Of a stretch of DNA of 64,000 bases, positions 48,601 to 60,853 are shown one piece after another (position 1 is the stretch's first letter; each line of letters begins with the position of its first letter). A model generated the notes under the pieces. The model was not told the origin of the DNA. It saw only the letters and a list, made by a program, of their open reading frames with translations, and did no database searches. The stretch spans positions 62,001-126,000 of the forward strand of contig NZ_LWEH01000011.1 of assembly GCF_001635455.1 (NCBI RefSeq), written 5' to 3'. The DNA is from Vibrio sp. HI00D65. GTDB taxonomy: Bacteria; Pseudomonadota; Gammaproteobacteria; Enterobacterales; Vibrionaceae. A program made the position numbers and the translations under genes.

Positions 48601-51600
48601 GGGAAGTGATGATGTGAGTCATTTCCGTATTGATACCACTCAGTTCAACACGTCTGGTGACTTGAAATCGGATGGCTTAGTGGTTCAGCTCAAAGAAGAT
48701 CCAGCCACCAGCGGAACCTATATTGGCTTCGTTGAAAGTGGAGGTGTGCAAACAGATATCTTTACCATCACTTTTAGTAGTCTGGTGCTGGGCGAATACA
48801 CGTTCACTTTATTGGAAGAACTCGATCATCTGCCTGTACAAGGCAACAACGATCAAGTATTCACTCTGCCAGTGATCGCGGTCGACCAAGACAATACTGA
48901 TTCTGTGATGAAACCTTTGACTGTTACGATCACTGATGACATGCCTGTCATTACTGACACAACAGTGACCAGCATATTTGTGGTTGATGAAGATGATCTT
49001 GGATCTATAGTTTCTCAAGCAACAGGTGCATTTGTTACCACAGAAGGTGCCGACCAAGTAGAGGTTTACGAACTGCGTAATATCTCTGCCATTGAAGCGA
49101 CATTGACCTCTGGAACCGAAGCGATTTCTATTACAGAAGTCGCTGGAGCCGCGAACACAACGACTTATCAAGGTACGACGACAAGCGGAACTCCTATCTT
49201 CACGCTCGCGCTAGCGAATGATGGCTCTTATACGTTTACGTTGCTAGGTCCTCTGAACCATCCAACAAGCCCAAATTCCAATACCTTGACGATTCCATTT
49301 GATGTCGTCGCGGTTGATGGTGACGGAGATGACTCTAATCAGTATGTATTGCCGATCGAAGTGCTCGATGATGTACCAGTAATGAGTACGCCAACGGGTG
49401 AGGCGGTGGTTGATGAAGATGATCTTGCTGGGATCGGTTCGGATCAATCCGAAGATACCATTATTAATGGACTATTCACCGTTGATGAAGGCGCTGATGG
49501 TGTTGTTAAGTACGAATTGGTCGATGAAAACTTAGTGATTGCAGGCTTAACTTCTGATGGAGAAAGCCTAGAGTGGCTGCCTGTTTCACAAAGCGGTACA
49601 ACCTTCACTTATGTTGCACAGACGGTAACCAGCAATCAGCCTGTGTTTGAAATCATTTTTGATACCTCAAACAACAGCTATCAATTTGAGCTGTTTAAAC
49701 CACTTAAGCATCCTGATGGCGCGAATGAAAACACCATAGTTCTTGATTTCTCGGTCGTGGCTGAAGATTTTGACCAAGACAAATCGAACGCGATCGGTCT
49801 GACTATTACTGTAACTGATGATGTTCCATTGGTGACCACTCAATCGATCACGCGAGTTGAGGGTCAAGGTTATGGCAACTCCAAAGTTAACATGTTTGCC
49901 AATGCGACGGATGTGGGGGCGGATGATGCAGCGCTGACTCGCATAGAGGGTATTACTAGTAATGGCGCCGACATCGTGTTCCGCACAGGAAACAATGGGC
50001 CATATAGTAGCAGCTTTGATATGAACAGTGGTGTCCAGCAGGTACGAGTGTATGAACAAACCGACGATGGTAGTGGCAGTATCGATACTCGTGAGCTTGG
50101 TAGACTGCGCATAAATTCCAACGGTGAAGTGGAGTTTAGAGCGACCAATTATCTTGATCATGATGGAGACACCATCGATTTCTCGATCAATGTGATTGCA
50201 ACAGACGGTGATTTGGATACGTCATCAACGCCTTTGAACATCACGATCACGGATGAAGAGTCATCAGCAGTATCGCTCAAGGTGACTACCTTTGAGGATG
50301 CGGGTAGAGATTCGACAATCCCTTACGCAACGGGTGATGCTCCAAGCCTAGAGAATATTCAAGATAATCAGAGCGGTTTGCCTGATGCACCAGCAAAAAT
50401 TGCGCTGCAGGTTAACTTGAAGGACCAAGATAACAACGAGACTATCGGGCAACTGACGATTCAAAGTGGTAATCACAGAGGGACGTTCTATTACTTTGAT
50501 GGCGTGGAGTATCACAAGTTAGTCGCTGAACCAAACGGTGATATCTTGTTTGGTCCGCCTCAAATGCAGCAGAGCTTTGCTCCAAGCACGAACCAACCAT
50601 TAGACATCATTGCGACAATCGATAACTTGTTCTTTGTTCCAGACCAAAACTACGGTTCAGATGACAATGGTGTGCGAATCAACTACGAGCTCGAAATTGA
50701 TAACAACGGTATGCTTGACCATAAAGTAAATTCAAACTTTAGAATTGAGATTGAAGCGGTAGCGGATATTACCACTTGGGATGATGCGAATAGTACGTAT
50801 CAATATCAAGTGAATGAGGATGAAGACAATGTGACGCTTCAGCTGAATGCAGAGTCTCAAGATACCAGCCTTACCGAGACGATTACTTATGAGCTTGAAG
50901 CGATTCAGGGTGATGGGAAGTTTGAGCTGTTGGATCAAAATGGCAATGTGTTAACGCCGGTCAATGGGGTCTACACGATTGCTGCCGCAGATATAAATAG
51001 CACAGTAGTTAATCCAATCGACAACTTCTCTGGACAAATTGAGTTCAAAGCAACGGCAATTACCGAAGAGACGCTCAACCCATACGATGATTCAGCTAAC
51101 GGTGGGGTAGACAAAACGACCGCTCGCTCTGTAGAGCAAAACATCATCATTGATGTGACAGCCGATGCGGACCCAGGCTCGTTCAGCGTTAACCGAATTC
51201 GTATTAATGAAGACAATATTGATGATCCAGACTACCTAGGTCCTCTGGCGAACAAAGATGCCTTCACCTTGGATGAAGTGATCACCATGAATGGCTCGGT
51301 GGACACTGATGGCTCCGAAGAGTTGTTTGTTCGCATCAGCAATATAACCGAAGGTGCGGTGCTCTATTTCCTCGGAACCACTACTCCGGTTCCTACAATT
51401 ACTATCAACGGTGTCGATTATCAGGAAGTGGCGTATTCCGATTTAGCCAATGTGGAGATCGTTCCGGCTAAACACAGCAATGAAGATTTCACGTTTGAGG
51501 TTACGGGTGTTGTTAAAGATACCGCGAACCTTTCTTCTGGGCCTCAGGTCGATGAAGAAATCTTAGGAACTAAAACGGTGAACGTTGAGGTTAAAGGGGT

Positions 51601-54600
51601 AGCGGACAGCCCTTACGGTGGTACAAACGGTACTGCATGGACGGAAATTACTGATAGTTCGATATTCGGTGTCCAAACTACGATTCAAGAGAGTCAAAAT
51701 GGTGACAGCTTCGCTGAGCTTGATTTCACCGTATTGTCGGGTGAGAGAAGACCAGATAGCGGCACTACACCGTTACCTGACGACGGCTCAGAGGCTGTAA
51801 CGGTTATTCTTTCAGGCATTCCTGAGGGGGTCGTTCTTGAAGATGGTGATGGAGCAACGATTGATCTGAATTTTGTCGGTTATGCAACTAGTCCAAATGG
51901 AAGTCCGGATTTATCTAAACCTATTTACGAAGCCAATATAACGGAAGCTGGGGTAACTTCAGGTATCCGTATAAGGCCAGTTGATTCATCTACGGAGAAC
52001 ATTAATATTTTGGGTAAAGTGGTCGTGACTGAGAATGATGGCCATACACTCTCTTTTGATAAGGAAATTCGTATACTTGTAGAGCCTAGGATTGATACCT
52101 CTGCAACCTACAATACGGTGACTCGTGGGGACGAAGATACGGCGATCAACATTGATTGGCACCCAGAGGGCACTGATTACATTGACGATGATGAGCACTT
52201 CACTTCAATCGTCATCAGTGGTATTCCAAGTGGTGTTGCAAGTGTGGTTGTAAACGGTGATGTGATTTGGAACTACGATGCCGTGGCCGGAACGCTAACC
52301 ATTTCACCTAAGACTGGGCAGACTCCAGAAGCGTTCACTCAGATAGCACTGAACAATAATTTTATTCAGATAGTACCGGAACAAGATTCGAGCACCGATT
52401 TTACGCTTAATACGGTTGTCATGATTGAAGAACGCGATCATGAATATGTTGACATAACTGACCCAGGTCAGGGTATTGCAACAGCGACAATCACAGGTTC
52501 GATTGATGTTCGTGTGCGACCTGTGGTTGAGCCTGAAGATGTGAGCAACAAACTTGTGGTCGATGAGGTCGGAGGTCTTACAGATTTGAGTACAGTGGTC
52601 GCGGATGCTCTAACTGGTGCTCTTAAATTCACAACCAACAGTGATAATACATCGGTTACGGATGAGTTTGTTATTCGATACCAAGAAACTGATGCTTCGT
52701 CTGCTATCGAAGAGGTTGACCAGCTAGTTATTCAACTGACTAATGTGGACAACTCGGCGCTATCAGATGCTGTCCTCAATCAGCTGCTTGTAATGGGTGC
52801 CGCTTATGAAGGTAATGGTCGTTGGGTGGTAACCAATGAAGACCTGTTTAGTATTAGTGCACCAAACGGCCTTACGTTTCCGCCAGTTTCTGGAGTTCCA
52901 GGCGATTTTAATGACATCAAGATGACCATCTATAGTACCGTGATTGACCGAGGTGATGGCACTGAAACTGAGTCATCAGTTGCGGTTCAAAGGGAAGGTG
53001 AAGTGAATTTGTCATTCCCAGAAGTGCTTGTTGGCGGGAGCGAGGTGGCTGCAGATATTACGATGACACCAGATAGCGTTGTCGATGCTGCAGAGGATAC
53101 ACAGTTAGACTTGGGAACGGCACTAAATAGTCTGATCACCTTCTCTGGTGAAGACGCTTCAACTGACCAAGTGAATATCATTATTGATGACTCTGTGACC
53201 ATCCCACCAGGAGTAACTTTCCCAATCAGTTTAGGAGGAGGCAGTGATGTTGACTTCGTAAACGGGAAGTATGTATTTGAAACAACCCTCGATCAGGGCG
53301 TTCTAACGGATTTTTCAGGCTTGCTACTCAACCTACCTGCGGACTACTCAGGTGATTTCAGATTGCCAATCACAATAGTAACCAAAGATACACTGTCTGG
53401 TGATGAGAAAACCTTGGTGACCGATGTCGTTATTAAAGTTGCTCCTGACGTTGAAGGTAATCCAGACATTGATGTTACGGTTGTTGGTTCGCTCGATGAT
53501 TCATTTAATCCTGTCGATACTGATGGTCAACCGGGACAAGACCCGGTGGGTTACGAAGATACTTACATTCAGCTTGATTTCAGCACAACCATTACTGACC
53601 AAGTCAGTGGGGTTGAGGGTGGTGACGAAAAATTCACATCTATTACGCTGACTTTGGATGACACAAGTGTCGGTGCATTTTACACAAGCGCGGGTGTATC
53701 GCTTGGCACGTCCGTGACCTTCAATGAAGCGGAAATTAATGCCGGCGCTCTGGACAATGTATTGTTCCGTCCTGCTCCCAATTACCCAACGGGGAATGAC
53801 ATCAATCAAGTACAAGTTAATGTCAGCGGAACAATAACCGATACTGCTACCTACAATGACGCCTCGTCTCCAGTAGGTACGGCAAACGATACTGATACGT
53901 TCAATACCAGTGTTAGCTTTGAAGTTGTCCCTGTGGTAGATGATGTGCTTGTAACAGGGCCGGGTAGTGATCCTGATGTTATTGAGATCACGGGCAATGA
54001 AGATCAAGCTATTTCTCTATCGGGAACAGGTCCTATCTCCATTGCGCTCACTGACCTAGACGGCTCAGAGCAGTTCGTTTCGATTAAGTTCACTGGTGTA
54101 CCAGATGGTTTCTTAATGAGTGCAGATCCGGGCTCTGCTTATACAGTGAAGAACAATGGTGGTGGTGAGTGGAGTGTTCAACTTCCTCAAGCATCAGGGT
54201 TGTCATTTGATTTGAGTGAGATTTCGATCCTACCGCCTAAAAACTTCAGTGGTACGGCGGAATTTGGCGTTGCTGTCTTTACTCAAGAATCCTTGTTAGG
54301 CGTGCCTACTGCAGCCTCGAACCTACCAAGCTTTAAGCTGCATGTGGTGCCGGTGGGTGATGATGTTGATACCAACCCAACGGACTCTGTTTCTGGCAAT
54401 GAAGGCCAAAACATTGATATCGAAATCAATGCGACTATTTTGGATAAAGAGCTATCTGCAACAGGCAGCGGCACATATACCGAAAATGCGCCAGAGACAC
54501 TTCGTGTAGAGGTGGCTGGTGTACCTCAAGATGCCTCTATCTACTATCCAGACGGCACGACTTTGGCGAGCTACGATCCGGTGACACAGATTTGGACGCT

Positions 54601-57247
54601 GGATGTGCCTGCTCAGTCGCTTGATAAGATCGTATTCAACTCTGGTCAACACAATAGCGATACAGGTAATGCGTTGGGTATTACGGGTCCATTGCAAATC
54701 ACGGTTCGCTCTGTGGACACTGATGCTGACAACACCGAATACCTGGGTACTCCAACCAGCTTCGATGTTGATTTAGTGATTGATCCTATCAACGATCAAC
54801 CAACGTTCGTCAACGTTACCAATATTGAAACGCAAGAAGATTCAGCTGGTGTGGCGATTAATAATTTCAGTATCTACGACGTAGACGCAAGCTTTGATAA
54901 CCCAGATGCACCGTATACGTTGACGTTGGAGATTGACCAAACACTGCCAGGAGCACAGGGCGTCTTTGAGTTTACAAGCTCTCCAGATGTGACGTTTGCA
55001 TTGCAACTTGACGGTTCACTGGTCATCACGGGTAAAGAAGCTGACATCAATACGGCGTTGGCTAATGGTGCGGTGACCTTCAAGCCGGATCCTGACCAGA
55101 ACTACCTCAACCAGAATGGGTTGGTGACAATCAACGCAATGCTCGATGACGGCGGTAACAATGGTCTTATCGATCCAGCTGACCCGAACACTGCACAGAC
55201 TAATCAGACGACTTTCACGATTAAGGTGACGGAAGTAAACGATGCGCCTATCGCGACAGACGTTGATTTAGGCTCGATTGCTGAGGATGGTCAGATAGTC
55301 ATTGTTGAAGGTGATTTAATTGCAGCAAGTTCTGACCCTGAAAACCACAACCTCACGGTAACAGGTGTCACCCTGACCCAGGGACAAGGTCAGTTAACGC
55401 GTTTTGAAAATGCTGGTGGCGCTGATAACGCAGCGATTACCGGTCCATTCTGGTTATTTGTCGCTGACAACGATTTTAACGGCGATGTTAAATTCAATTA
55501 CTCCATTATCGATGATGGCACAACCAATGGCGTAGATGATTTCCGAACCGACAGTGCTGAAATTAGCCTTGAAGTCACCGAGGTTAATGATCAGCCAGTC
55601 GCGTCGGATATTGACTTAGGCACCATCCTTGAAGAAGGTCAGTTGATCATCAAACAAGAGGATTTGATAGCAGCGACGACAGACCCAGAAAACGACACGA
55701 TTACCGTGATCAATCTAGTGCTCGATCAAGGTCAAGGCACACTACAACGCTTCGAAAACGTAGGTGGTGCGGATGATGCGACGATTACTGGCCCATACTG
55801 GGTATTTACCGCAGCAGATGAATACAACGGTGATGTTAAGTTTACTTATACGATAGAGGATGACGGGACGACGAATGGCGTTAATGACTTCCTAACAGAT
55901 ACCGCTGAAATAACTGCCGTGGTGCAAGGTGTGAACGATACTCCTGTTGTTGATGGTGACAGTGTTACTACGCTGATTGATGAAGATGCAGGACAACTGC
56001 TTAGTGGTATTAATGTCAGTGACCCTGATTATGTCGATAGCTTTGCTAATGACTTGATGACAGTAACGCTGACCGTTGATTACGGAACGCTTTCAGTATC
56101 ACTACCTGCTGGCACTAGTGTGACCGTTAATGGTGATAATAGTAGTTCGGTAACGTTAGTAGGGACCCTGAGCGATCTGAATGCCTTGATTGACACACCG
56201 ACCAGCCCGAATGGGGTTTACCTTGATGCAAGCTTGGCTCCAACCAACAACATTGGCTTAGAGGTCACCGCCAAAGACAGCGGTAATCCTTCAGGTATCG
56301 CCATTGAAACTGCACCTGTTGTTTATAACATTGCGGTGACACCAGTAGCGAGCGCGCCAAGCCTAACGATTGATCCGGCTTCTAACTACGTAAGAAATAT
56401 CACTGCGAGCCAGTCGGTGAGTAATAGTGGTGTTCCTTTGGTCGGCATTATCGCAGCTCTAACAGACGTTACAGAAGAGCTAACGCTGCATATCAGTGAT
56501 GTGCCTGCGGGTGCTCAAATCACCAGTGACGCTGGCTCCGTAACGAATCTCGGTGGCGGGGTATGGATGGCGACCGCTGATGCAATTGAAAGTTTGCAGG
56601 TGGTTGGGCTTTCTCAAACACCAGGTAGCTACACGCTTAAAGTTGAGGCGGTTTCTGAAGAGCTAGATAACAACGATACAGCCACATCCGCAGCAATAGA
56701 CCTAAATGTGCACATTGTGTCGAATGCGGTCGATATTAATTTGGCTGGTGAGACCGATGATGTGCAGTTACTGGCTGGGGCTAATGCAACGGATCTAACT
56801 GCGGGCTCAGGCAATGACCGACTTGAAGGCGCAGCAGGTGATGACACCCTTATCGGTGGTGATGGCAACGATACGCTCATTGGCGGCGGCGGTTCGGATA
56901 TCTTGACCGGTGGTGATGGTATGGACTCGTTTGTTTGGCTGAACATAGAGGATGGTGTCGAAGACACGATCACTGACTTCAACTTAGCCGAGGGTGACCA
57001 GATTGACCTACGTGAGGTATTACCTGAACTGAAAGACGCGAATGTGAATATGGCGACATTGCTTCAGCATGTTGATGCCAAGTTAGAAGGGAATGATGTT
57101 GAGTTAACCATTAACCCTGATGGCTTGGGTACAACAGAGCAAGTAATTGTGGTTGAAGACCTCGCGCCTCAGTTGACGTTAAGCGGCACCATGCCTTCAG
57201 ATATCCTGGATGCACTCGTGCAGCAGAATGTGATTACTCATGGATAG
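39698..57247 (+). CDS. Giant LapA-like type I-secreted adhesin with retention module and RTX C-terminus
   Basis: 5849 residues, one uninterrupted frame. Residues 1-~120 are a retention-module domain ([20 protein letters not shown] ...) that plugs the outer-membrane TolC-type pore in LapA-family proteins. The segment DPTQILEA is followed by T122-A123-A124-G125, the LapG protease site; LapG cleaves between the two alanines when c-di-GMP falls. Residues ~460-3080 are about nine ~273-residue repeats, each made of two Ig-like modules of the T1SS-143 type. Cadherin-like and VCBS-type modules follow ([40 protein letters not shown]). Residues ~5700-5745 are RTX nonapeptides ([19 protein letters not shown]), then the type I secretion signal region ([18 protein letters not shown]). 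Abundant D-x-D-G-D motifs would bind calcium. Role: c-di-GMP-controlled attachment and biofilm. No lapBCE or lapDG lies in the window. Confidence 0.93.
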   Translation: MDIEVSRQTVVVEATSGDVVIVKPDGSAKKVSVGDIIRENEIVITAHDAELLIGQPSGPVEVEGNCVGCVDQDLAWADAPIAGEVNIDLAQVADDSFTDDDLAAIQEAILGGADPTQILEATAAGGSLGSANAGFVTIDYNYLETRPSTFFETSGLEDQSVDEDREELRSITLSSGGQSIAEILTEGSISGNTYPQSVTVTDTFVAGSLALDPDFFAPETLSLASLLSELNSDITSNGQPVTFTYDSASNSIIGVQGTDEVLRIDIDAVSIGNDIELSLTTSVFQPIDHAPSIGGGQVSFTGDQINIAFDIQGQDTAGNQLVTPINAQVTVLDGVDPSAESVSIDNVETSSAASEGTFSNIGSDNLQSAVFDSSALAQFDGVLSDNQATVASLSADGSTITLSIQGSSDVILTVSLDTDGTYRFEQFRPIEQGGTDSLSFSLPITVTDFDQDVVTNTINLAISDGDKPVITNVDSIDVDEAGIVGGSQEWTASVSGSGSVTSEIFDSDIIDHHELEPAEFNTAGTLISNGEVVLLELVDETNGVRTYEGYVEVNGARITVFDVKIDSPSLGSYEFNLYEELSHQDAEDSLLTFALPIYAVDADGDRSALSSGSSTPEAAQIFINVKDDVVELVDEVESVTEPTLAGDTVVSYNLFNFEGADGSTIQSFNYDGVDYSLDQSLLPDTPQTFSFTEGVVTISLNGDFSFEVARDIDHASSETIIKQFSFFAEDGDGDTDTSTLELSITDGQNPAINLIPPVTLSETNLADGSSPSGSAVSATNTITFTSGSDDVANFRIEPTEFNVGGALKSNGFVVEIKEDSANPGTYIGFITDGSNIEVPVFTIAFSTSTLGEYTFTLLEALDHVDGLDNNDLSFDLPVYAVDSDGDDSLVSQLNVTIGDDVQIMQDGTLDIVEPNLADGTVTTNTIDVMPNQSADGATITQFTYDGQLRTLDQNDTGEQQFSFTEGELFITLQGEVRFEPNRNLDHSLSEDIVKLIEVTSSDFDKDPVTSTVTLTITDGDNPTIDAVPSVLLKEADLADGSSPSGSAVSQTETITFTNQSDDVAKFRLEPSEFNTGGTLKSDGLVIEIREEPAGSGNYIGFTTDTSNVETTVFTLAFSSTTLGEYTFTLLEAIDHTPIQGNNDLTFNLPVYAVDTDGDDSLMSPLAVTITDDIQVMVDGAFTIEEPTVADLAAGTPTTTTVNVLDQEGADGTTITQINYDNGTVFTLDQSNTGEQKFVVAEGSLYITLQGNVRFEPHRNLDHTSGDIVKSIVVTSSDSDSDVVTATVTLTITDGDIPTIDNVPSVTLSETNLSDGSTPSGAAVSQTETITFTNQSDDVASFRIEPTEFNVGGALKSNGLVVELKADPSTPGGYIGFVTDGSNVETNVFTISFSSTTLGQYTFSLLEALDHVDGLANNVLSFNLPVYAVDTDGDDSLVSQLNVTIGDDVQIMQDGDLNIVEPTVADLAAGTPTTTTVNVFDQEGADGATITQFTYDGGAVLTLDQNNTSEQKFVVAEGSLYITIQGDVRFEPNRNLDHTIGDIVKQIEVTSSDFDKDTVTSTVTLTITDGDIPTIDTVPSVTLSETNLADGSAPSSGAVSQTETITFTNQSDDVARFRIEPTEFNVGGALKSNGFAVEIKEDSANPDTYIGFITDGSNTEIPVFTVSFSTTTLGEYTFTLLEALDHADGLANNDLSFDLPVYAVDSDGDDSLVSQLNVTIGDDVQIMQDGTLDIVEPNLADGTVTTNTIDVMPNQSADGATVTEFSFGSIVKTLDQSITGEQQFSFTEGELYITLQGEMRFEPNRNLDHSASEDIVKSIVVTSNDFDNDPVTATVTLTITDGDNPTIDAVPSVALEEADLADGSSPSGSAVSQTETITFTNQSDDVVKFRLERSEFNTGATLKSDGLVIEIREEPTGSGNYIGFTTDTSNVETTVFTLVFSSTTLGEYTFTLLEAIDHTPIQGDNDLTFNLPVYAVDSDGDDSLMSPLAVTITDDIQVMVDGALSIEEPTVADLAAGTPTTTTVNVLDQEGADGTTITQINYDGTVFTLDQSNAGEQKFVVAEGSLYITLQGDVRFEPNRDLNHSGGDIVKSIVVSSSDFDSDLVTSTVTLIITDGDVPIINVIPGVSLSEVDLADGSAPIGNPVSMTQVITYTEGSDDVSHFRIDPAQFNTSGALKSNGLEVEIKEQPANSGNYIGFVKDGANVETNVFTISFSTTNLGQYTFTLLEALDHADGLQNNTLNFDVPVIALDTDGDESAMSPMTVTITDDVQGVQDGSLNIVEPSLADLVAGTPTTPTIDVMPTQSADGAKVTQFIYDGGTAVTLDPNVSTEQVFTVTDGLLYITIEGEVRFEPNRNLDHSAGDIVRTIVVTTSDFDNDTDTADVTLTIQDGIDPVIDVVPSVNLSEVNLAGGSTPSGSAVSSTQTITYTVGSDDLSHFRIATNEFNLGDVLKSNGLIVQLKEDPASPGDYIGFTDDGAGNVTNVFTIDFDSVNKGQFTFTLIEALDHLDGALNNDLNFNLPVYAVDTDGDDSVKHDVVVTIQDDLQQMQDGTLTITEPNTGTPTTSTVDVLPTPSADGATITQFTYDGGSAITLDQSISGEQEFVFTEGSLFVTLDGDIRFEPNRNLDHSTGDIVKLIEFTSSDFDKDISSSTVTLTIVDGDGPTLNVVPSVSLSESLLADGSTPSGSPVSVTQTITSLASSDDIEKIVVEVGLFNTSGVLKSDGLELSLREEPAGSGDYIAFTTDGSGVEKVIFTLEFDNTNPSEYTFTLLERLDHVDGLGNNDLSFDLSVYAQDTDGDISPSKPLSVTISDDVQLMQSGALSITEPSTGTPTTTTFDVMPAQSADGATITKFTYGSQPEESLVQTNTGEQEFVFTEGSLFITLEGDVRFEPNRNLNHSGGDIVKTITVTSEDKDGDIVTSTVTLTISDGAPPVIDTIPTVALEEASLVDGSSPSLPVSQTESITFTAGSDDVSHFRIDTTQFNTSGDLKSDGLVVQLKEDPATSGTYIGFVESGGVQTDIFTITFSSLVLGEYTFTLLEELDHLPVQGNNDQVFTLPVIAVDQDNTDSVMKPLTVTITDDMPVITDTTVTSIFVVDEDDLGSIVSQATGAFVTTEGADQVEVYELRNISAIEATLTSGTEAISITEVAGAANTTTYQGTTTSGTPIFTLALANDGSYTFTLLGPLNHPTSPNSNTLTIPFDVVAVDGDGDDSNQYVLPIEVLDDVPVMSTPTGEAVVDEDDLAGIGSDQSEDTIINGLFTVDEGADGVVKYELVDENLVIAGLTSDGESLEWLPVSQSGTTFTYVAQTVTSNQPVFEIIFDTSNNSYQFELFKPLKHPDGANENTIVLDFSVVAEDFDQDKSNAIGLTITVTDDVPLVTTQSITRVEGQGYGNSKVNMFANATDVGADDAALTRIEGITSNGADIVFRTGNNGPYSSSFDMNSGVQQVRVYEQTDDGSGSIDTRELGRLRINSNGEVEFRATNYLDHDGDTIDFSINVIATDGDLDTSSTPLNITITDEESSAVSLKVTTFEDAGRDSTIPYATGDAPSLENIQDNQSGLPDAPAKIALQVNLKDQDNNETIGQLTIQSGNHRGTFYYFDGVEYHKLVAEPNGDILFGPPQMQQSFAPSTNQPLDIIATIDNLFFVPDQNYGSDDNGVRINYELEIDNNGMLDHKVNSNFRIEIEAVADITTWDDANSTYQYQVNEDEDNVTLQLNAESQDTSLTETITYELEAIQGDGKFELLDQNGNVLTPVNGVYTIAAADINSTVVNPIDNFSGQIEFKATAITEETLNPYDDSANGGVDKTTARSVEQNIIIDVTADADPGSFSVNRIRINEDNIDDPDYLGPLANKDAFTLDEVITMNGSVDTDGSEELFVRISNITEGAVLYFLGTTTPVPTITINGVDYQEVAYSDLANVEIVPAKHSNEDFTFEVTGVVKDTANLSSGPQVDEEILGTKTVNVEVKGVADSPYGGTNGTAWTEITDSSIFGVQTTIQESQNGDSFAELDFTVLSGERRPDSGTTPLPDDGSEAVTVILSGIPEGVVLEDGDGATIDLNFVGYATSPNGSPDLSKPIYEANITEAGVTSGIRIRPVDSSTENINILGKVVVTENDGHTLSFDKEIRILVEPRIDTSATYNTVTRGDEDTAINIDWHPEGTDYIDDDEHFTSIVISGIPSGVASVVVNGDVIWNYDAVAGTLTISPKTGQTPEAFTQIALNNNFIQIVPEQDSSTDFTLNTVVMIEERDHEYVDITDPGQGIATATITGSIDVRVRPVVEPEDVSNKLVVDEVGGLTDLSTVVADALTGALKFTTNSDNTSVTDEFVIRYQETDASSAIEEVDQLVIQLTNVDNSALSDAVLNQLLVMGAAYEGNGRWVVTNEDLFSISAPNGLTFPPVSGVPGDFNDIKMTIYSTVIDRGDGTETESSVAVQREGEVNLSFPEVLVGGSEVAADITMTPDSVVDAAEDTQLDLGTALNSLITFSGEDASTDQVNIIIDDSVTIPPGVTFPISLGGGSDVDFVNGKYVFETTLDQGVLTDFSGLLLNLPADYSGDFRLPITIVTKDTLSGDEKTLVTDVVIKVAPDVEGNPDIDVTVVGSLDDSFNPVDTDGQPGQDPVGYEDTYIQLDFSTTITDQVSGVEGGDEKFTSITLTLDDTSVGAFYTSAGVSLGTSVTFNEAEINAGALDNVLFRPAPNYPTGNDINQVQVNVSGTITDTATYNDASSPVGTANDTDTFNTSVSFEVVPVVDDVLVTGPGSDPDVIEITGNEDQAISLSGTGPISIALTDLDGSEQFVSIKFTGVPDGFLMSADPGSAYTVKNNGGGEWSVQLPQASGLSFDLSEISILPPKNFSGTAEFGVAVFTQESLLGVPTAASNLPSFKLHVVPVGDDVDTNPTDSVSGNEGQNIDIEINATILDKELSATGSGTYTENAPETLRVEVAGVPQDASIYYPDGTTLASYDPVTQIWTLDVPAQSLDKIVFNSGQHNSDTGNALGITGPLQITVRSVDTDADNTEYLGTPTSFDVDLVIDPINDQPTFVNVTNIETQEDSAGVAINNFSIYDVDASFDNPDAPYTLTLEIDQTLPGAQGVFEFTSSPDVTFALQLDGSLVITGKEADINTALANGAVTFKPDPDQNYLNQNGLVTINAMLDDGGNNGLIDPADPNTAQTNQTTFTIKVTEVNDAPIATDVDLGSIAEDGQIVIVEGDLIAASSDPENHNLTVTGVTLTQGQGQLTRFENAGGADNAAITGPFWLFVADNDFNGDVKFNYSIIDDGTTNGVDDFRTDSAEISLEVTEVNDQPVASDIDLGTILEEGQLIIKQEDLIAATTDPENDTITVINLVLDQGQGTLQRFENVGGADDATITGPYWVFTAADEYNGDVKFTYTIEDDGTTNGVNDFLTDTAEITAVVQGVNDTPVVDGDSVTTLIDEDAGQLLSGINVSDPDYVDSFANDLMTVTLTVDYGTLSVSLPAGTSVTVNGDNSSSVTLVGTLSDLNALIDTPTSPNGVYLDASLAPTNNIGLEVTAKDSGNPSGIAIETAPVVYNIAVTPVASAPSLTIDPASNYVRNITASQSVSNSGVPLVGIIAALTDVTEELTLHISDVPAGAQITSDAGSVTNLGGGVWMATADAIESLQVVGLSQTPGSYTLKVEAVSEELDNNDTATSAAIDLNVHIVSNAVDINLAGETDDVQLLAGANATDLTAGSGNDRLEGAAGDDTLIGGDGNDTLIGGGGSDILTGGDGMDSFVWLNIEDGVEDTITDFNLAEGDQIDLREVLPELKDANVNMATLLQHVDAKLEGNDVELTINPDGLGTTEQVIVVEDLAPQLTLSGTMPSDILDALVQQNVITHG
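41078..48940 (+). repeat. About nine tandem ~820-bp repeats in the adhesin gene
   Basis: The module beginning (I/S)DG(D/Q)-x-P-x-I recurs near 41078, 41927, 42745, 43570, 44395, 45212, 46031, 46855, 47665 and 48475, with spacings of 810-849 bases, then a half unit to ~48940. Units starting at 41927 and 44395 are nearly identical in protein, as are 42745 and 45212, revealing a ~2.47-kb three-unit duplication. Confidence 0.9.
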
Positions 57248-57294
57248 TTTTTCGCTCTGATAAGCTCGATAGTGAGCGCGGATTAATATAATGA

Positions 57295-57325
57295 AATAGG
57301 CCAGCAATGCTGGCCTATTTTTTAT
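57295..57325 (+). terminator. Rho-independent terminator after adhesin gene
   Basis: AATAGGCCAGC / GCTGGCCTATT with a three-base loop and T-run, 48 bases past the stop. Confidence 0.9.
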
Positions 57326-57333
57326 CTCGAAGA

Positions 57334-58093
57334 CTATTTAAGAGAGTTGTGAATCAGGAACTCCTCTTCAACGCCTTTCAGTTTCATCTCATCCATAATG
57401 AAATTCACAGTGTTCAACAAACGTTGCTCACCTTTAGGAATTAGATAACCGAACTGGCTGATGGTAAACGGTGTTTCACAGCGAGCAGCTTCAAGGCGCT
57501 AGTCGGTCACTTGGTAGAATAGACCTTCCGGGGTTTCGGTTACCATCACATCAACTTTTCCTTCCGCAACGGCTTGCGGCATACCTAAATTGTTCTCTTA
57601 GCGTGTGAAGCTTGCGTTCTGCAAGTTGGCATCTGCAAACATCTAGTTAGTGCCACCGATGTTTACGCCAACACGTACCGAAGAGAGGTTTACTTTCTCA
57701 ATGATGTTGTACTGTTCTGCCTTGCCTTTAGCGACTAAGAAACACTTACCAAAGGTTATACAGCCTTGAGTTTGCTCTGCACTCAGTTGGCGCTGCATTT
57801 TGCGCGTGATACCACCCATCGCAATATCATATTTATCGTTATTAAGATCCGTAATGAGATCTTTCCAAGTGGTACGAACGACCTGTAACTCTCTCCCTAG
57901 CTGTTCAGCAATGTGCTGTGCGACGTCGATGTCATAGCCGGAGTAGCTTTTACCATCGAAGTAAGAAAATGGCTTGTAGTCGCCCGTTGTACCAACACGC
58001 AGCGCACCAGATTTTTTATTCGAGTTTGTCAGCTTGTGTTGCTCCGGACAATGCAAGTGCCATAGAAGCAAGCAATAGTGATGTTTTTGTCAT
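57334..58093 (-). pseudogene. Periplasmic amino-acid-binding/PheC-like protein, degenerate
   Basis: The start at 58093 gives a good signal peptide (MTKTSLLLASMALALSGATQA), but the frame stops after ADKLE; shifting frame gives LRVGTTGDYKPFSYFDGKSY and then SGYDIDVAQHIAEQLGRELQ. This is the start of a solute-binding-protein fold similar to cyclohexadienyl dehydratase (PheC) or amino-acid ABC binding proteins. The frame then meets stops at about 57641, 57598 and 57499, between recognisable pieces (MPQAVAEGKVDVMVTETPEG; QFGYLIPKGEQRLLNTVNF), ending in HNSLK-stop at 57334. One frameshift and three stops show a dead gene of once ~250 residues. Confidence 0.85.
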
Positions 58094-58263
58094 TGTAATT
58101 ATCGTTGTGTTTGTAGTGGCAATCAAAGCAACAGAAACAATCTTAGAGAGAGCAAACCATTAGAAATGGTAGAAATAGGATTAGATTTAAGTGAGTTCTT
58201 TGTGATGAGTCATCCGTAAATGTGTTGTTTTGCCCGTTTAGAAACTGATTTAAAATTTAAATA

Positions 58264-58289
58264 AAAAGCCCCACAACTGAAGGGCTTAA
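58264..58289 (-). terminator. Terminator after eda
   Basis: On the minus strand AAGCCC / GGGCTT around a ten-base loop is followed by TTTTTAT, 20 bases past the eda stop. Confidence 0.75.
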
Positions 58290-58307
58290 CATAAAGTCCA
58301 AAACCGA

Positions 58308-58934
58308 CTAAGCGTTAACGTGGTCCACAGCATCCCGCACTAGTTTACCAAGCTCGCCCCACTTACCTTCGTCGATAAGGTTAGTTGGCACCATCCAAGT
58401 ACCGCCACATGCTAATACAGAAGGAATAGAAAGGTACGCGTCTACATTTTTCAAGCTGACACCGCCAGTAGGCATGAACTTAACCGGATATACGGCCGTT
58501 AAGGCTTTGAGCATTGCTGTGCCACCTGAGGGCTCAGCCGGGAAAAATTTCAGCGTGCGAAGACCCATTTCCATTGCTTGTTCAACAAGGCTTGGATTGT
58601 TCACTCCCGGCACGATTGCAACACCCTTATCGATACAGTATTGCACGGTTCGAGGGTTGAAACCTGGGCTAACGATGAAATCAACACCCGCATTCATAGA
58701 TGCGTCTACTTGCTCTGTAGTCAGTACAGTTCCCGCGCCGATCAACATGTCCGGATACGTTTTACGCATGATTGAGATCGCTTCGATAGCACATTCTGTT
58801 CGTAGAGTGATCTCCGCACATGGCATTCCGTTTTCAACTAGTGTCTCGCCTAAGGGGATGGCATCTTCAGCACGGTTGATAGCGATTACAGGGACTACTT
58901 TCAAGTTTGCTAACTGTTCATTCAAGGTTGTCAT
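58308..58934 (-). CDS. eda: 2-keto-3-deoxy-6-phosphogluconate / 4-hydroxy-2-oxoglutarate aldolase
   Basis: 208 residues, complete. It cleaves KDPG to pyruvate and glyceraldehyde-3-phosphate in the Entner-Doudoroff and uronate pathways. The class I aldolase residues are in place: E41 and R45 in AEITLR, the Schiff-base K129 in TLKFFPAEP, and the phosphate-binding MPTGGVSL and ACGGTWMVP segments. Relative to E. coli Eda (E45, K133) the numbering is shifted by four. No edd or kdg genes are adjacent, so its operon partners lie elsewhere. The 58935-59244 spacer contains an inverted repeat (ACGAGCATTC ... GAATGCTCGT, 59142-59175) and no gene. Confidence 0.95.
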   Translation of the reverse strand: MTTLNEQLANLKVVPVIAINRAEDAIPLGETLVENGMPCAEITLRTECAIEAISIMRKTYPDMLIGAGTVLTTEQVDASMNAGVDFIVSPGFNPRTVQYCIDKGVAIVPGVNNPSLVEQAMEMGLRTLKFFPAEPSGGTAMLKALTAVYPVKFMPTGGVSLKNVDAYLSIPSVLACGGTWMVPTNLIDEGKWGELGKLVRDAVDHVNA

Positions 58935-59244
58935 AAATTAGTTCCCACTATAGCGGTGGGTTTGCTTCAGACGAAGCAAACCCCTGATTATTAAACAAAG
59001 TACTTAATTATAAGAGTAGGTCAGGCACGGCTTCTAGGAGAGTGCGCTGTCTTGTATGGTAAGTCACGTTTTATCGTTTTAGCGAAGTTCTGATATTTGG
59101 TGTGAGCAGATAAAACGTGAAAGTAAGAAATAGGAAGGCAATACGAGCATTCAAAAGTTATCAAACGAATGCTCGTTGGTTTCAGGTTAAGTTGTATACG
59201 CTAACGCAGTGAGCGTTGTTATATCCTCTTAACAATGACAGGAG

Positions 59245-59856
59245 TTAGCTTTGTGTAGGCATCCAAACTTGTTTAGACGTGACCTGGTGATCTTTAAAGG
59301 TAACTTCTTCTACTTTATCCCCGTTGAGGTTCCAGCGGGTCAATTTGCCGTTAGCTATTTCGCCATCATCGAATTTTGCTTCTGTCGCTTTATTGCCATT
59401 CGTGTAGTAGTCGGTCACCAAGCCATCTTTTAGCCCTTCACTGTACTCTGCAGTGAGGCTCTTTTCGCCATTTGGATACCATCGAGTTGCGACGCCCGAA
59501 AGTTCGTTGTCTTTGTAGTTTAGCTCTGCTTTTTTCTGCCCATTTGGATACCAAGTTTCTGCTTTACCTTGCAATTGACCTTTGACGTAATTCACTTTGG
59601 AAGCGATCTGTCCATTTGGGTACCAATTGGTTTCTAAGCCAAGCTCCAGACCATCGGCAAACTGAGCTTGAGTAGCGATCTGACCGTTATCGAACTTTTC
59701 TTCAAATTGACCGGTAAAGGGTTTTGAGTGGTTTACTTGATAAGCCACGCCTTTACGCATCTGTAAATAGTCTACAGCATCTTCACGTGGAGTCGCTGCG
59801 TAACTCATTGAGGACATCGTACTAAGAGCAATCAATATTGGGATGTATTTCTTCAT
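59245..59856 (-). CDS. Periplasmic YwqK/MORN-variant repeat protein
   Basis: 203 residues with a signal peptide (KKYIPILIALSTMSSMSYA). The mature part is about six ~24-residue repeats with the core W/Y-x-x-NG-x-x-x-x-x-x-x-Y/F-x-x-G (ETNWYPNGQIASKVNYVKGQ; ETWYPNGQKKAELNYKDNE; TRWYPNGEKSLTAEYSEG), the MORN-variant pattern of the YwqK family. In Bacillus YwqK is annotated as an antitoxin component, but in Gram-negative bacteria such secreted repeat proteins have no settled role; no toxin lies beside it. It would form an elongated beta-meander. Confidence 0.8.
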   Translation of the reverse strand: MKKYIPILIALSTMSSMSYAATPREDAVDYLQMRKGVAYQVNHSKPFTGQFEEKFDNGQIATQAQFADGLELGLETNWYPNGQIASKVNYVKGQLQGKAETWYPNGQKKAELNYKDNELSGVATRWYPNGEKSLTAEYSEGLKDGLVTDYYTNGNKATEAKFDDGEIANGKLTRWNLNGDKVEEVTFKDHQVTSKQVWMPTQS

Positions 59857-60105
59857 AATGACACCTTTTTATTGGACGGGAGGAAAGTGTAACCAATGTG
59901 TTAACAGCATTTCACTTCTCGTAACTACTGTCAGTATCTATTACTGGGTTTCAAGTTTTCATTATTGAAGGCAACGTGAACGGAACTTTTTGAAGTGAAT
60001 TTTGACGTAGGGGCTAGTCTGGAACTGATTCAGTTTATCTACGGAGTTACGAAGAGGTTCCAGACAGATGGTGGATTAAGACAGGCCGCAAGGTTGAGCT
60101 TTGCA

Positions 60106-60600
60106 CTATGATTTGTATTTATGAAGAAGATCCCAAGGGATGTGGCATAAGTGATGATCTTCCGGGAAGTGACTCAAATGATGCTGGTGGATATCGTCGC
60201 TGGCAACATAATGGGTCAATGGCAACACCTCTACAGCGATGCGCTCGGCGTCTTCACGTGATGCGATATAGCGCTCCGCTTCAACTAAGTGTTTGGCATC
60301 GGTGCTGTACACGCCAGTGCGATACTTTTCGCCTACATCAACACCTTGTTTGTTGATGCTGTAAGGGTCAATGATCTCAAAAAGGTGGCCCACTAGCGCC
60401 GTCACTGAGGTGAGGTTTGGGTCAAATTCAATTTGTACACACTCTGCGTAGCCATCGTATTCACATGGTTTGCTTTGGTTATCCTTTATTTGAGAACGTC
60501 CATTAGCACGACCTGCTTCTGTGCTTACCACGCCGGGCAAATACTTAATGAACTCCTGTACGCCCCACAAGCAACCACCCGCTAAATAAATTTTTTCCAT
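60106..60600 (-). CDS. msrA: Peptide-methionine (S)-S-oxide reductase
   Basis: 164 residues. It reduces methionine-S-sulfoxide in proteins and free methionine, repairing oxidative damage, with thioredoxin as electron donor. The catalytic C10 lies in GGCLWGVQEF; the usual motif is GCFWG, so Phe is replaced by Leu in the substrate pocket. Other family blocks are present (Y-A-E-C-V-Q-I-E-F-D, VGEKYRTGVY). Three later cysteines could serve as resolving residues. It is the short form without the N-terminal extension. No linked msrB. Confidence 0.85.
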   Translation of the reverse strand: MEKIYLAGGCLWGVQEFIKYLPGVVSTEAGRANGRSQIKDNQSKPCEYDGYAECVQIEFDPNLTSVTALVGHLFEIIDPYSINKQGVDVGEKYRTGVYSTDAKHLVEAERYIASREDAERIAVEVLPLTHYVASDDIHQHHLSHFPEDHHLCHIPWDLLHKYKS

Positions 60601-60853
60601 ACTTCTTTTTGGGCTCTCTGAGTTTTTGTTCGATGGTTTTGATTTATCGCTTAAAACGTAACAGTAGATTGGAGCCTATATCAATACGCGAAAGACGCTC
60701 ATGTACTAAAATAAGCTCATAAAAACAAACGCCTAAGCATTGCAAATCGTCGTAGATGAACAAATGTAAGTTGAATGCGATATCGAGATTATATAGGTCA
60801 TTGCAATTTGTCACCAACCCGAACCTCAACATCAAGTGAGAGTTAAGCTAATC

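Noticed and set aside
41078..48940. Regularly spaced repeats as a CRISPR-like array
   Set aside because: Units are ~820 bases, coding, and encode Ig-like modules; no short repeat/spacer pattern is present.
40960..56982. Many minus-strand open frames inside the adhesin gene
   Set aside because: They recur with the repeat period and are antisense shadows of the repetitive coding sequence.
59245..59856. Toxin-antitoxin module based on YwqK similarity
   Set aside because: The protein has a signal peptide and no adjacent toxin gene, so the antitoxin label is not supported.
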